Below, piece by piece: positions 15,949 to 24,316 of a stretch of DNA of 64,000 bases; position 1 is the stretch's first letter; every line of letters begins with the position of its first letter. Made by a program: the position numbers and the translations under genes. Below the pieces are notes generated by a model. The model saw nothing but the letters and a program-made list of their open reading frames with translations. It did no database searches and was not told where the DNA came from. The DNA is from Cereibacter sphaeroides (GTDB taxonomy: Bacteria > Pseudomonadota > Alphaproteobacteria > Rhodobacterales > Rhodobacteraceae): assembly GCA_003243455.1 (NCBI GenBank), contig QFQS01000002.1, positions 62,001 to 126,000 of the forward strand, written 5' to 3'.

Positions 15949-17294
15949 CTGACGCCACCATCAGCCCCGCAGGCCGTCCGCGTCAGGGTTCGCTCCTTAC
16001 CCAGGATGCCCTGACCAAACGGCGCAATGCGGCGGAAACCCGGTTTCGCTGGTATGGCATCGCGGCCATCGTGATCTCGATGCTGGCCCTTCTGGCGCTG
16101 CTGATCTCAATCTTCAGCGTTGGCGCGCCAGCCTTCCGCCAGACCTTCATCACGATGCCGGTCATGCTGCCTGCCGACAAGCTGGACAAGTCGGGCACAC
16201 GCGACCTGGCGGTGATGAGCAAGGTCACGACGGTTGGCTATGCTTCCGTCCTGACCGATGCGCTGAACGAAGCCATTGCCAAGAACAACATCGACATCAC
16301 CGGAATGACGCCCAAGCAGATTTCGGGCATGCTGTCGCAGGAAGCGGCGGCGCAACTGCGCAACTACGTTCTGGCAAACCCCGAGGTCGTCGGCACGACG
16401 ATCGACTTCGAAGCGCTCGCGAACGGCCGGATCGACGGCTACTTCAAGGGCCGGGTGACGATGGAATCGGCTGCGCTGGACTCCAACACCTCGCCCGAGC
16501 AGCTAAAGCTGGCTGATGAACTGCGCGACGCAGGGATTCTGGCCAAGCGGTTCAACTGGGGCTTCATCACCTCTCCCGATGCCTCTGACCAGCGGCCCGA
16601 AGCGGCCGGCCTGGGCGTGGCGATCATCGGGTCTTTCTACATGATGCTGGTGGTGCTGTGCCTGTCGCTGCCGATCGGCGTCGCCGCATCTATCTATCTG
16701 GAAGAATTTGCCAAGAAGAACTTCTGGACCGATCTGATCGAGGTGAACATCGCAAACCTCGCCGCTGTGCCTTCGATCGTCTTCGGTATCCTTGGCCTGG
16801 CCGTGTTCATCAACTTTGCCGGGCTGCCGCAATCGGCACCGATTGTCGGCGGGCTTGTGCTGACGCTGATGACCCTGCCGCGGATCATCATCCCGGCGCG
16901 GGCGGCTCTTAAATCGGTTCCGCCCTCGATCCGCGATGCGGCTCTGGGTGTGGGCGCATCCAAGCTTCAGTCGGTATTCCACCACGTGTTGCCGCTGGCC
17001 GCACCGGGCATCCTTACGGGGATGATCATCGGCCTGGCGCAGGCGCTGGGGGAAACCGCGCCGCTGCTGCTGATCGGTATGGTCGCCTTCGTTCGCGACT
17101 ACCCCTCGGCCTTGCCCTCCGGGCTTTTCGACCCTGCCTCGGCGCTGCCGGTTCAGGTCTTCAGCTGGACAACCCGTGGCGACCCGGGCTTTGTCGAACG
17201 CGCCTCGGGTGCGATCATCGTCCTGCTGCTATTCCTTGTGATCATGAACACGGCCGCGATCATTCTGCGCCGCCGGTTCGAACGCCGCTGGTAA
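15945..17294 (+). CDS. pstA: Phosphate ABC transporter permease PstA
   Basis: 449 residues. A single helix near residues 35-60 is followed by a long soluble insert, then the permease core with MMLVVLCLSLPIGVAASIYL, NLAAVPSIVFGILGLAVFI and the EAA-like LGVGASKLQSVFHHVLP. As with PstC, the N-terminal extension is typical of alphaproteobacterial forms. The ATG overlaps the pstC stop (ATGA), showing coupling. It forms the membrane channel with PstC. Confidence 0.93.
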   Translation: MTDATISPAGRPRQGSLLTQDALTKRRNAAETRFRWYGIAAIVISMLALLALLISIFSVGAPAFRQTFITMPVMLPADKLDKSGTRDLAVMSKVTTVGYASVLTDALNEAIAKNNIDITGMTPKQISGMLSQEAAAQLRNYVLANPEVVGTTIDFEALANGRIDGYFKGRVTMESAALDSNTSPEQLKLADELRDAGILAKRFNWGFITSPDASDQRPEAAGLGVAIIGSFYMMLVVLCLSLPIGVAASIYLEEFAKKNFWTDLIEVNIANLAAVPSIVFGILGLAVFINFAGLPQSAPIVGGLVLTLMTLPRIIIPARAALKSVPPSIRDAALGVGASKLQSVFHHVLPLAAPGILTGMIIGLAQALGETAPLLLIGMVAFVRDYPSALPSGLFDPASALPVQVFSWTTRGDPGFVERASGAIIVLLLFLVIMNTAAIILRRRFERRW

Positions 17295-17306
17295 GGAGCC
17301 CCTTCC

Positions 17307-18104
17307 ATGAATGATATGCGAATTGCGGAGAGAGAAGTGGACACGAACGACACCAAGATCGCGGCCAAGAAGGTTCAGGTCTATTACGGCCCCAACCACG
17401 CGCTGAAGGATGTCGATGTGGACATCCTGGACAAGACCGTCACGGCCTTTATCGGGCCGTCGGGCTGCGGCAAATCGACCTTCCTGCGTTGTCTGAACCG
17501 CATGAACGACACGATCGACAACTGCCGGGTCGAGGGCCAGATCAGGCTGGACAACGAGGATATCTACGACGCCAAGGTGGATCCGGTGCAGTTGCGCGCG
17601 AAGGTCGGCATGGTGTTCCAGAAACCGAACCCCTTCCCGAAGTCGATCTATGACAACGTGGCATACGGTCCCAAAATCCACGGCCTGACCCGCAGCAAGG
17701 CAGAGCTTGACGAAGTCGTCGAAACCTCGCTGCGCAAGGCCGCGCTTTGGAACGAGGCGAAGGATCGCCTGCAGTCTCCCGGCACCGGCCTGTCCGGCGG
17801 CCAGCAGCAGCGCCTCTGCATCGCCCGTGCCATCGCAACCTCGCCGGAAGTCCTGCTGATGGACGAACCCTGCTCGGCGCTTGATCCGATTGCGACGGCT
17901 CAGGTCGAAGAGCTGATCGACGAGCTGCGCAGCCAGTTCTCGGTTGTCATCGTCACGCACTCGATGCAGCAAGCTGCCCGCGTCAGCCAGCGCACGGCCT
18001 TCTTCCACCTTGGCCATCTGGTGGAATACGGCGAAACGGGTCAGATCTTCACCAATCCGCAAGACCCGCGGACGGAATCCTACATCACCGGCCGGATCGG
18101 CTGA
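17307..18104 (+). CDS. pstB: Phosphate ABC transporter ATP-binding protein PstB
   Basis: 265 residues. Walker A IGPSGCGKSTFLRC, the PstB-specific LNRMND that follows, Q-loop VFQKPNPFPKSIYDNV, signature LSGGQQQRLCIARA, Walker B VLLMDEPCSALDP and the switch His in VIVTHSMQQAARVS are all present. It energises phosphate import and relays the phosphate state to PhoU. AAGGAG stands 9-10 bases before the ATG. It is 12 bp after pstA and 11 bp before phoU. Confidence 0.97.
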   Translation: MNDMRIAEREVDTNDTKIAAKKVQVYYGPNHALKDVDVDILDKTVTAFIGPSGCGKSTFLRCLNRMNDTIDNCRVEGQIRLDNEDIYDAKVDPVQLRAKVGMVFQKPNPFPKSIYDNVAYGPKIHGLTRSKAELDEVVETSLRKAALWNEAKDRLQSPGTGLSGGQQQRLCIARAIATSPEVLLMDEPCSALDPIATAQVEELIDELRSQFSVVIVTHSMQQAARVSQRTAFFHLGHLVEYGETGQIFTNPQDPRTESYITGRIG

Positions 18105-18115
18105 GGGAGTTATCG

Positions 18116-18835
18116 ATGCAGAACGAACCTCACATTGCCTCGGTCTTCGACCGGGACCTGGAAGCGATTCAGGCGATGATCATGAAGATGGGTGGCCTTG
18201 TCGAGGCTGCCGTCCTTGACAGCGCCCAGGCGCTTGAGACCCGCGACGAGGAACTGGCCGAACGTGTCCGCACCGCCGACAAGGCCGTGGATGCGCTGGA
18301 AGACCAGATCAACCAGGAGGCAGCTCGGCTGATCGCCCTGCGCGCGCCGACCGCAGGCGATCTGCGCACGGTGCTGAGCGTGATGAAGATTGCCGCCGCG
18401 CTGGAACGTTGCGGCGACTATGCCAAGAACCTGGCTAAGCGGTCTTCGGTTCTGGTGCAGATGGCGCCCATCGGCGACACTGCGGGCGGTATCCGCCGCA
18501 TGGCGAAGGCCGTGGAACAACTTCTGAAGGACTCTTTGGACGCCTATATCCAGCGCGACGCCGAACTGGCCGAGGATGTGCGCCAGCGCGACAAGGAAGT
18601 GGACCAGATGTACAATGCGCTGTTCCGCGTGTTCCTGACGCATATGCTGGAAGATCCGCGCAACATAACCGCCTGCATGCACCTGCATTTCATCGCCAAG
18701 AACATCGAGCGCATGGGCGACCATGCGACGGGTATTGCCGAGCAGGTGATTTATCTGGTCAAGGGCGAGATGCCCGAAGAGGCGCGTCCGAAGGGTGATA
18801 CCACCTCTTTCGCGATGCTTGACGGGACCGAGTGA
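18116..18835 (+). CDS. phoU: Phosphate signalling regulator PhoU
   Basis: 239 residues forming two three-helix bundles. Characteristic segments are VFDRDLEAIQAMIMKMGG, RDEELAERV, LERCGDYAKNLAKRS and, in the second half, KNIERMGDHATGIAEQVIYL, where Glu and Asp residues make the metal-binding motif (E-R-x-G-D-x-A/Y). It is the negative adapter between the PstSCAB transporter and the PhoR/PhoB system. GAGGGAG precedes the ATG at 18116. The stop overlaps the phoB start by one base (TGATG). Confidence 0.95.
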   Translation: MQNEPHIASVFDRDLEAIQAMIMKMGGLVEAAVLDSAQALETRDEELAERVRTADKAVDALEDQINQEAARLIALRAPTAGDLRTVLSVMKIAAALERCGDYAKNLAKRSSVLVQMAPIGDTAGGIRRMAKAVEQLLKDSLDAYIQRDAELAEDVRQRDKEVDQMYNALFRVFLTHMLEDPRNITACMHLHFIAKNIERMGDHATGIAEQVIYLVKGEMPEEARPKGDTTSFAMLDGTE

Positions 18836-19527
18836 TGGCAGCAGCGGAACAACCGACCGTACTGGTTGTCGAAGACGAACCGGCGCAGCGCGAAGTCCTG
18901 TCCTACAACTTCGAGGCAGAAGGATTTCGTGTCGCGCAGGCTGGAAACGGTGAAGAGGCGCTGATCCTTGTGGATGAGGTCGCGCCCGATGTGATCGTTC
19001 TGGACTGGATGCTGCCCAGCGTATCGGGGATCGAGGTGTGCCGTCGGCTGAAGTCGCGCCCCGAGACCCGGGGTGTGCCGATCATAATGCTGTCGGCCCG
19101 TTCGGAAGAGGTCGACCGGGTGCGCGGGCTGGAAACCGGTGCGGATGACTATGTCATCAAGCCCTATTCACTGGTCGAGCTTATGGCCCGTGTGCGGACA
19201 CAACTGCGCCGCACCCGGCCCTCGGTCGTGGGCCTGGTGCTGGCTTATGAGGACATCCGGCTTGACCCCGAAAGCCACAAGGTGTTCCGGGGCGAAAAGG
19301 TGCTGAAGCTTGGCCCGACCGAGTTCCGCCTGCTGTCCACCTTCATGGAAAAGCCGGGCCGGGTCTGGAGCCGGGAGCAACTGCTGGATCGGGTCTGGGG
19401 CCGCGATATCTATGTCGATACCCGCACGGTCGACGTCCACATCGGGAGGCTCCGCAAGGCGCTTTGCGCCTTTGGCGGCGGCGATCCGCTGCGCACCGTG
19501 CGCGGTGCGGGCTATGCGTTGGGCTAG
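18835..19527 (+). CDS. phoB: Phosphate regulon response regulator PhoB
   Basis: 230 residues of the OmpR/PhoB class. The receiver domain starts PTVLVVEDEPAQREVL (acidic pocket), the phosphoacceptor Asp is in VIVLDWMLPSVSG, and LSARSEEVDRVRGLETGADDYVIKPYS contains the switch and Lys. The C-terminal winged helix includes LGPTEFRLLSTFMEKPGRVW and VDTRTVDVHIGRLRKAL. It should bind the Pho repeats at 13279-13307. I take the ATG at 18835; a GTG directly precedes it. Its usual kinase partner, phoR, is not found next to it or elsewhere in this window. Confidence 0.96.
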   Translation: MAAAEQPTVLVVEDEPAQREVLSYNFEAEGFRVAQAGNGEEALILVDEVAPDVIVLDWMLPSVSGIEVCRRLKSRPETRGVPIIMLSARSEEVDRVRGLETGADDYVIKPYSLVELMARVRTQLRRTRPSVVGLVLAYEDIRLDPESHKVFRGEKVLKLGPTEFRLLSTFMEKPGRVWSREQLLDRVWGRDIYVDTRTVDVHIGRLRKALCAFGGGDPLRTVRGAGYALG

Positions 19528-19548
19528 TCCGCGTCGGGCACCGCTGAC

Positions 19549-20448
19549 TTACAGGGTTACTTCCGACTGACCCTCGAAGCGCGCTATCAGCGCGTCGATC
19601 ACCACGCGAACCTTCGCGGGCAGATGCGCGCCGGGCGGGCGCAGGATGTAGACGCTGTATTCGGGCTGCGGATAGTCGGCCAGCACCTGTTCAAGGGCAC
19701 CGCTCGCAAGCTCTTCCTGGATCAGGAACCGGGGCACGTTGCAGATGCCAAGCCCCTCTTTGGCCCAACCCAGGACTGCCTCGCCATTTGCGGATCGCAG
19801 CCTCCCATAGGGATGCAACGAAATCCACTTGCGCCCCGCGCGCAGCCGCCATTCCGATGCGCTGCCACCAGTGTAAAGCAGGCATTCGTGGCTTAGCAGA
19901 TCCGCCGGTTCCTGCGGCTTTCCCGCCCGTTCCAGATAGGCCGGGCTTGCGGCGAGGATCGCACGGACCGGGGCGATGCGGCGGGCGATCAGACTTGTAT
20001 CCCTCGGATCGCCGATACGAACGGCGATGTCGTAGCCCTCGCTGACCAGATCGACGACGCGGTCGCTGAAATCCGCGTCGATCTCCAGCCGTGGGTAGCG
20101 ACAGGCCATATGGGTCAGCACCGGCGCGACATGGCGCAGCCCAAACGACTGCGGCGCAGTGATGCGCAGCCGGCCGGTCATGTCGCCCGCCTTGCCCGCC
20201 ACCACTTCCCGCGCCTCGGACACCTCCGCCAGAATGCGCTCACATCGGCTGAACCATTCGATACCGGCATCGGTGGGCGTCACGCCACGACGCGACCTGG
20301 TCAGCAGTCGAACACCAAGATCCTCTTCCATGGCGGTGATGCGGCGGCTGAGAATCGACTTGGAAATCCCCAGCCGATGCGCCGCGCGCCCTATCCCGCC
20401 AAGGCCGATAACCTCCACAAAACTACGCATGTCATCAAGGCTGGTCAT
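19549..20448 (-). CDS. LysR-family transcriptional regulator
   Basis: 299 residues. The N-terminal helix-turn-helix reads SFVEVIGLGGIGRAAHRLGISKSILSRRITAMEE (quoted here only as the region, residues about 9-42), followed by LGVRLLTRSRRGVTPTDAG. The effector-binding domain begins at about residue 90 (GRLRITAPQSFG) and resembles the DsdA/AaeR-like group acting on quinones and aromatics. The start at 20446-20448 is chosen because the family N terminus begins MTSLDDM. It is divergent from the azoreductase gene (104-bp gap), so it probably regulates that gene. It converges with phoB, 21 bp apart. Confidence 0.9.
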   Translation of the reverse strand: MTSLDDMRSFVEVIGLGGIGRAAHRLGISKSILSRRITAMEEDLGVRLLTRSRRGVTPTDAGIEWFSRCERILAEVSEAREVVAGKAGDMTGRLRITAPQSFGLRHVAPVLTHMACRYPRLEIDADFSDRVVDLVSEGYDIAVRIGDPRDTSLIARRIAPVRAILAASPAYLERAGKPQEPADLLSHECLLYTGGSASEWRLRAGRKWISLHPYGRLRSANGEAVLGWAKEGLGICNVPRFLIQEELASGALEQVLADYPQPEYSVYILRPPGAHLPAKVRVVIDALIARFEGQSEVTL

Positions 20449-20552
20449 GCCGGTGTTCCTTTGGATACAACATAGCGTCACATTTTATGGCTCTATCGAA
20501 GCGCCGTCAGCAACGCAATCTAGGCCGGGCAACCATTCCCGGAGCATTTGCC

Positions 20553-21182
20553 GTGACCAACATCCTCATCCTTCGCAGCAGCGTCCTTGGCGAAGCTTCT
20601 GCCTCGAACCACGTGATCGACGAAACCCTGGCCGATCTTGAACATGCTGGCGAAGCGGTTCAGATCGTTGAACGCGACCTCGCCGCCAAGCCTCTTCCCC
20701 ATTTCGACGCCGATGCCTTCAGGGCCCTGCGTGCGGGTGTCGAACTGACCGCGGAACAGCAAAAAGCGCGCGCGCTTTCCGATACGCTGATCGCTGAGAT
20801 CAAGGCAGCCGACATCATCCTGATCGGTGCGCCCATGTATAACTTCGGCATCGCGTCGCAGCTGAAAAGCTGGTTCGACTTCGCCCTGCGCCCCGGCGTG
20901 ACCTTCCGCTACACCGAGGCCGGGCCCGAAGGGCTGGTGAACGGCAAGCGCGCGATCGTCGTGGTGACGCGCGGAGGACTTTACAGCGAAGGCCCGGCTG
21001 CGGTGATGGATTCGCAAGAGCCGCACCTGCGCACGATGCTGGGTTTCATGGGCATCAGCGAGGTGAGCTTTGTGCGCGCCGAAAAGCTGGGCTTCGGTCC
21101 GGAGGCCCGCGAAGCTGCGCTGGCAGGCGCCAGGGGCGAGTTGACTGCGCATGTGCGCCCCGTTCTGGCCAAGGCCGCCTGA
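20553..21182 (+). CDS. azoR: FMN-dependent NADH:quinone oxidoreductase / azoreductase
   Basis: 209-residue flavodoxin-like enzyme that reduces quinones by two electrons and can cleave azo bonds. Family signatures are NILILRSSVLGEASASN (FMN phosphate loop), GAPMYNFGIASQLKSWFD (isoalloxazine loop) and GVTFRYTEAGPEGL. The start is a GTG at 20553 with GGAG eight bases before it; the in-frame upstream codon at 20487 would add 22 residues unlike the family. It is divergent from a LysR gene that is its likely regulator. An imperfect hairpin after the stop (21205-21234) looks like its terminator. Confidence 0.92.
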   Translation: MTNILILRSSVLGEASASNHVIDETLADLEHAGEAVQIVERDLAAKPLPHFDADAFRALRAGVELTAEQQKARALSDTLIAEIKAADIILIGAPMYNFGIASQLKSWFDFALRPGVTFRYTEAGPEGLVNGKRAIVVVTRGGLYSEGPAAVMDSQEPHLRTMLGFMGISEVSFVRAEKLGFGPEAREAALAGARGELTAHVRPVLAKAA

Positions 21183-21204
21183 TATCAGACTTAGCTTTTG
21201 CATG

Positions 21205-21234
21205 AAGCCCGGCGGCCTTTGGGCTGCGGGGCTT
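21205..21234 (+). terminator. Probable terminator of the azoreductase gene
   Basis: Imperfect inverted repeat AAGCCC-GGCGGCC / GGCTGCG-GGGCTT with a short T-rich loop, followed by a TTTTT run near 21242. It lies 22 bp after the stop codon. Confidence 0.5.
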
Positions 21235-21447
21235 CTGTCATTTTTGGGCTCGCGTGCGAGCCGGGCAGATTTCCGCGATTCAGCCCGACAACTAGGCAGT
21301 TCGTGGCCACAGCCAGCCATATTTTCACTATAGTAAATTTTTAATTGATGATTTTTAAAATTGGCGTTAGCGATTCTGCTACAGCAAAGAAATGTGGAAA
21401 CAAGTTAAACAGCCCACAGCCCAGCTTCGATCACAACAGGGAATCAC

Positions 21448-22677
21448 ATGACCAGGAATTCTCTCCTCGGCGGCCTTGCCGCCGGTCTGATGCTTTCGAC
21501 CTCTGTCTTGGCGCAGGAGGTGGACGTGCTGCACTACTGGACCAGCGGCAGCGAAGCCGCCGCACTCGCCAAAATCGCCGACGCCTTCAAGGTCAAGGGC
21601 GGCACTTGGGTGGACAGCGGCGTTGCCGGATTCGACGCCGAACGTTCGATTGCCATGACCCGCTTTGCTGGCGGCAACCCGCCCGAAGCGATGCTGACCG
21701 AGATTGGCGCCGAGACTGCCAGCATGGCCCGCGAAGGTCTGCTGCGGAACCTGACCGATCTGGCCGAGGCCGGTAAGTGGGAAGAGGTTCTGCCCGCCAC
21801 TGTCGCCGACGCTCTGAAAGTCGATGGCAGCATCTATGCCGTGCCGATTGATCTTGGCGGGCGCAACTGGATGTATTCCTCGGCCAAGATATTCAATGAT
21901 ATCGGTGCCACCCCACCCACCACCTGGGATGAGTTCTTTGCCGTGGCCGACAAGGTCAAGGCTGCGGGATACATCCCGCTCGCCCTTGGTGGCGAAAGCT
22001 GGCAGGAGGCGATCCTGTTCTCTTCCGTCATGTCGGGCGTGGGTGGCAATGACTTCTTCAAGGCCGTCTATGAAAATGCCGACGCCGAGGCCGCTGGCGG
22101 CCCGACGATGGTCAAGGTGTTCGAGACCTTCCGCAAGCTGAACGACTATGTTGATCCGGGCAGTCCCGGCCGCGCCTGGAACGACACGACGAACCTTGTC
22201 GTGACCGATCAGGCCGCGATGATCGTCATGGGCGACTGGGCAAAGGGCGAGTTTCTGGGTGCAGGCAAAGTGGCTGGCGACAGCTTCCTTTGCGATCTGG
22301 CCCCCGGCACGACCAAATTCTATGACGTGATCGTCGACGCCTTCGTGTTCCCGGTGGTGGCCGAGGATCGCGCCGCTGGCCAGACGCTGCTGATCGACAC
22401 GATGATGGACCCGACCGTGCAGGTTGAATTCAACCGGCTGAAAGGCTCTCTGCCACCGCGCAGCGACGCCGATGTCAGTGCCATGGACGCTTGCGCCGTG
22501 AAAGGTGCCGCTGCCATGGCCGACGCGGGAACCTATGTGCCGTCGATCTCCAAGCGTCCGTCGAACGACATCTCGGGTCAGCTTGAAGATGTGATCACCA
22601 GTTTCTGGAACGACCCGACGATGACGCCCGAGGCCGCTGCCGCTGCCTACTCCGACATCGTCGCTTCGGCCCAGTAA
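21448..22677 (+). CDS. Sugar-binding protein of CUT1 ABC transporter (glucoside/glucose type)
   Basis: 409-residue periplasmic binding protein with signal peptide MTRNSLLGGLAAGLMLSTSVLA (residues 1-22) and mature start QEVDVLHYWTSGSEAAAL, the hallmark of glucose/mannose-type family 1 proteins. Other landmarks are GGNPPEAMLTEIG, YAVPIDLGGRNWMYSS and MIVMGDWAKGEF. It is the first gene of an operon ending in a GH3 beta-glucosidase, so the ligand is probably a beta-glucoside or glucose oligomer. The 265-bp upstream gap is AT-rich near 21320-21365 and is the likely promoter region. A strong hairpin with T-run follows directly. Confidence 0.93.
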   Translation: MTRNSLLGGLAAGLMLSTSVLAQEVDVLHYWTSGSEAAALAKIADAFKVKGGTWVDSGVAGFDAERSIAMTRFAGGNPPEAMLTEIGAETASMAREGLLRNLTDLAEAGKWEEVLPATVADALKVDGSIYAVPIDLGGRNWMYSSAKIFNDIGATPPTTWDEFFAVADKVKAAGYIPLALGGESWQEAILFSSVMSGVGGNDFFKAVYENADAEAAGGPTMVKVFETFRKLNDYVDPGSPGRAWNDTTNLVVTDQAAMIVMGDWAKGEFLGAGKVAGDSFLCDLAPGTTKFYDVIVDAFVFPVVAEDRAAGQTLLIDTMMDPTVQVEFNRLKGSLPPRSDADVSAMDACAVKGAAAMADAGTYVPSISKRPSNDISGQLEDVITSFWNDPTMTPEAAAAAYSDIVASAQ

Positions 22678-22680
22678 CAG

Positions 22681-22712
22681 AAACGCCGCCCCTTCAACGG
22701 GGCGGCGTTTTT
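22681..22712 (+). terminator. Strong terminator-like hairpin after sugar-binding protein gene
   Basis: Stem AAACGCCGCCCC / GGGGCGGCGTTT (12 bp, perfect) with a 6-base loop and a T-run at 22708-22712. It has the form of a full intrinsic terminator, yet the remaining transport genes follow on the same strand. It probably works as an attenuator, or there is another promoter in the short gap before 22735. Confidence 0.87.
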
Positions 22713-22734
22713 CATTGCCCGTGAAAGACCACCG

Positions 22735-23433
22735 ATGAAAGCCTACGTCTACGGCCAGAAGACCGATATCCCCGACAGCTATTCCGAATTCGTGCGCCAC
22801 GGCGAAACCGCCGTCGTCTCGATCGACATGCATCAGGGGCATCTGTCGGAGCACCCGATGTGCCCTTGCCCCGCGCCAAGGGCACGCGAGATCATCGGGC
22901 CGGTCGATGACTTTCACCGCGCCGCCCGCGCCATGGGCATTCCCATCATCCATGTCCGGTCGGTTTTGCGCCGTACGGGCGAGGATGATCTGGGTGGCCA
23001 ACACCCGGCGGCCTGGCGCTCGCTGGTCGCGCTGCATGGCGGGCATATTCCGAACATCGCCGAACATGCGATGCAGGGCAGCCAGTGGACCGAATTTGCA
23101 ACCGAGGTGCTGCCAGAGGATCTGATCGTCGAGACGAAGCGGCGGCTTTCGCCCTTCTATCCGACCGATCTTGATTTCCTGCTGCGTTCGATGGGCATTC
23201 GGCGGATCGTGTTCAACGGCGGCATGACGGATTGCTGCGTCCTGAACGCAACCTTCGACGCCTCGAACCTTGGCTATCGCATCTGCGTGGCGGCCGACCT
23301 CGTGCGCGGCTCGAACCCCGAGATGGAGGATGCGGCGCTGAAGATGGTGACGCTGCACACCGGCCTTGTGATGGACGGTGCCGATATTCTTGACCAATGG
23401 GCGGCGACCCGCATCGCCGCCGCTGCTGCCTGA
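22735..23433 (+). CDS. Cysteine hydrolase, isochorismatase-like superfamily
   Basis: 232 residues. The catalytic triad of the superfamily is visible: Asp31 in VVSIDMHQGH, Lys135 in IVETKRRLSPF, and Cys168 in GGMTDCCVLNA. The fold is shared by nicotinamidases, N-carbamoyl-amide hydrolases, ureidoacrylate and biuret hydrolases, and isochorismatase. An unusual Cys-rich stretch HPMCPCPAPRA lies at about 40-50. It sits between the binding-protein gene and the first permease of a sugar importer, where no such enzyme is expected; the next gene starts 13 bp after its stop. The substrate, probably an amide or carbamoyl compound, is unknown. Confidence 0.85.
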   Translation: MKAYVYGQKTDIPDSYSEFVRHGETAVVSIDMHQGHLSEHPMCPCPAPRAREIIGPVDDFHRAARAMGIPIIHVRSVLRRTGEDDLGGQHPAAWRSLVALHGGHIPNIAEHAMQGSQWTEFATEVLPEDLIVETKRRLSPFYPTDLDFLLRSMGIRRIVFNGGMTDCCVLNATFDASNLGYRICVAADLVRGSNPEMEDAALKMVTLHTGLVMDGADILDQWAATRIAAAAA

Positions 23434-23446
23434 AGGGGGACCGCTG

Positions 23447-24316
23447 TTGCGCCTGCCCAACCGCACCGCGCTAGGCATAACCGTAATGCCCGCCGTCATC
23501 ATGGTGGCGTTGTGTTTCTACGGAACCCTGCTTTGGACGGTCTATATCTCTTTCACCGGATCGGCCCTGCTGCCGAAATACGATCTGGTCGGCTTTGCCC
23601 AGTATGAGCGCCTGTTCAACACGCCGCGCTGGTGGGTGGCGGTGCGCAATATGTTCATCCTGGGGTTCCTGGGGATCACGGTTGCGATGTGCTTCGGCAC
23701 CTTCCTTGCCATCCTGGTCGACCAGAAGGTGCGGGCCGAGGGCGTGTTCCGAACCGCCTTCCTGTACCCGCAAGCCCTGTCCTTTATCGTGACCGGCCTT
23801 GCCTGGCAGTGGTTCCTGAACCCGCAGATGGGGTTCCAGAACTTCATGATCGGGCTGGGGTTCGAGAATTTCCGCTTTGACTGGATCGTCGACCGTGACC
23901 GGGCAATCTACACCATCGCCATCGCGCTGATCTGGCATTCCTCGGGTCTTGTCATGGCGATGATGCTGGCGGGGCTGCGATCGATCGACGGCGATGTGTG
24001 GAAGGCGATCCGCATCGAGGGCATTCCGACATGGCGGGCCTATATCTCGGTCATCCTGCCGATGCTGCGCCCGATGATCGTGACCAATGTCGTCATGATG
24101 GCGATTGCTGTGGTAAAGGCCTATGACCTCGTCATCGCCATGACCGGTGGCGGACCGGGCAATGCGACGGACGTGCCGGGCAAGTTCGTGATCGATTACT
24201 CTTTCGAGCGGGCGAACATCGGCCTCGCCTCAGCCGCAGCCACGGTGATGTTGCTGATCGTAGCTGTCCTGCTTGGGCCATATTTCTACGCCGAAACCCG
24301 CAGGTCACAGAAATGA
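23447..24316 (+). CDS. Sugar ABC transporter permease (MalF type)
   Basis: 289-residue permease with six helices, beginning LGITVMPAVIMVALCFYGTL. The EAA loop appears as KAIRIEGIPTWRAYISVILP. A TTG start at 23447 is chosen: AAGGGGG ends seven to eight bases before it, and the next residues RLPNRTALGITV match the usual N terminus. The longer frame to 23378 would overlap the hydrolase gene by 56 bp. A CTG three bases upstream is a less likely alternative. It ends in a 4-bp overlap with the second permease. Confidence 0.9.
   Translation: MRLPNRTALGITVMPAVIMVALCFYGTLLWTVYISFTGSALLPKYDLVGFAQYERLFNTPRWWVAVRNMFILGFLGITVAMCFGTFLAILVDQKVRAEGVFRTAFLYPQALSFIVTGLAWQWFLNPQMGFQNFMIGLGFENFRFDWIVDRDRAIYTIAIALIWHSSGLVMAMMLAGLRSIDGDVWKAIRIEGIPTWRAYISVILPMLRPMIVTNVVMMAIAVVKAYDLVIAMTGGGPGNATDVPGKFVIDYSFERANIGLASAAATVMLLIVAVLLGPYFYAETRRSQK

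Noticed and set aside
22681..22735. End of the operon after the sugar-binding protein
   Set aside because: The hairpin looks like a full terminator, but permease, ATPase and GH3 genes follow in the same direction within a tight array, so I treat it as attenuation within one functional operon.
21379..23502. 707-residue open frame on the minus strand
   Set aside because: It lies fully opposite the sugar-binding protein and cysteine hydrolase genes, which have signal peptide and catalytic motifs. Its composition (His/Arg/Gly rich) is typical of an antisense frame in GC-rich DNA.
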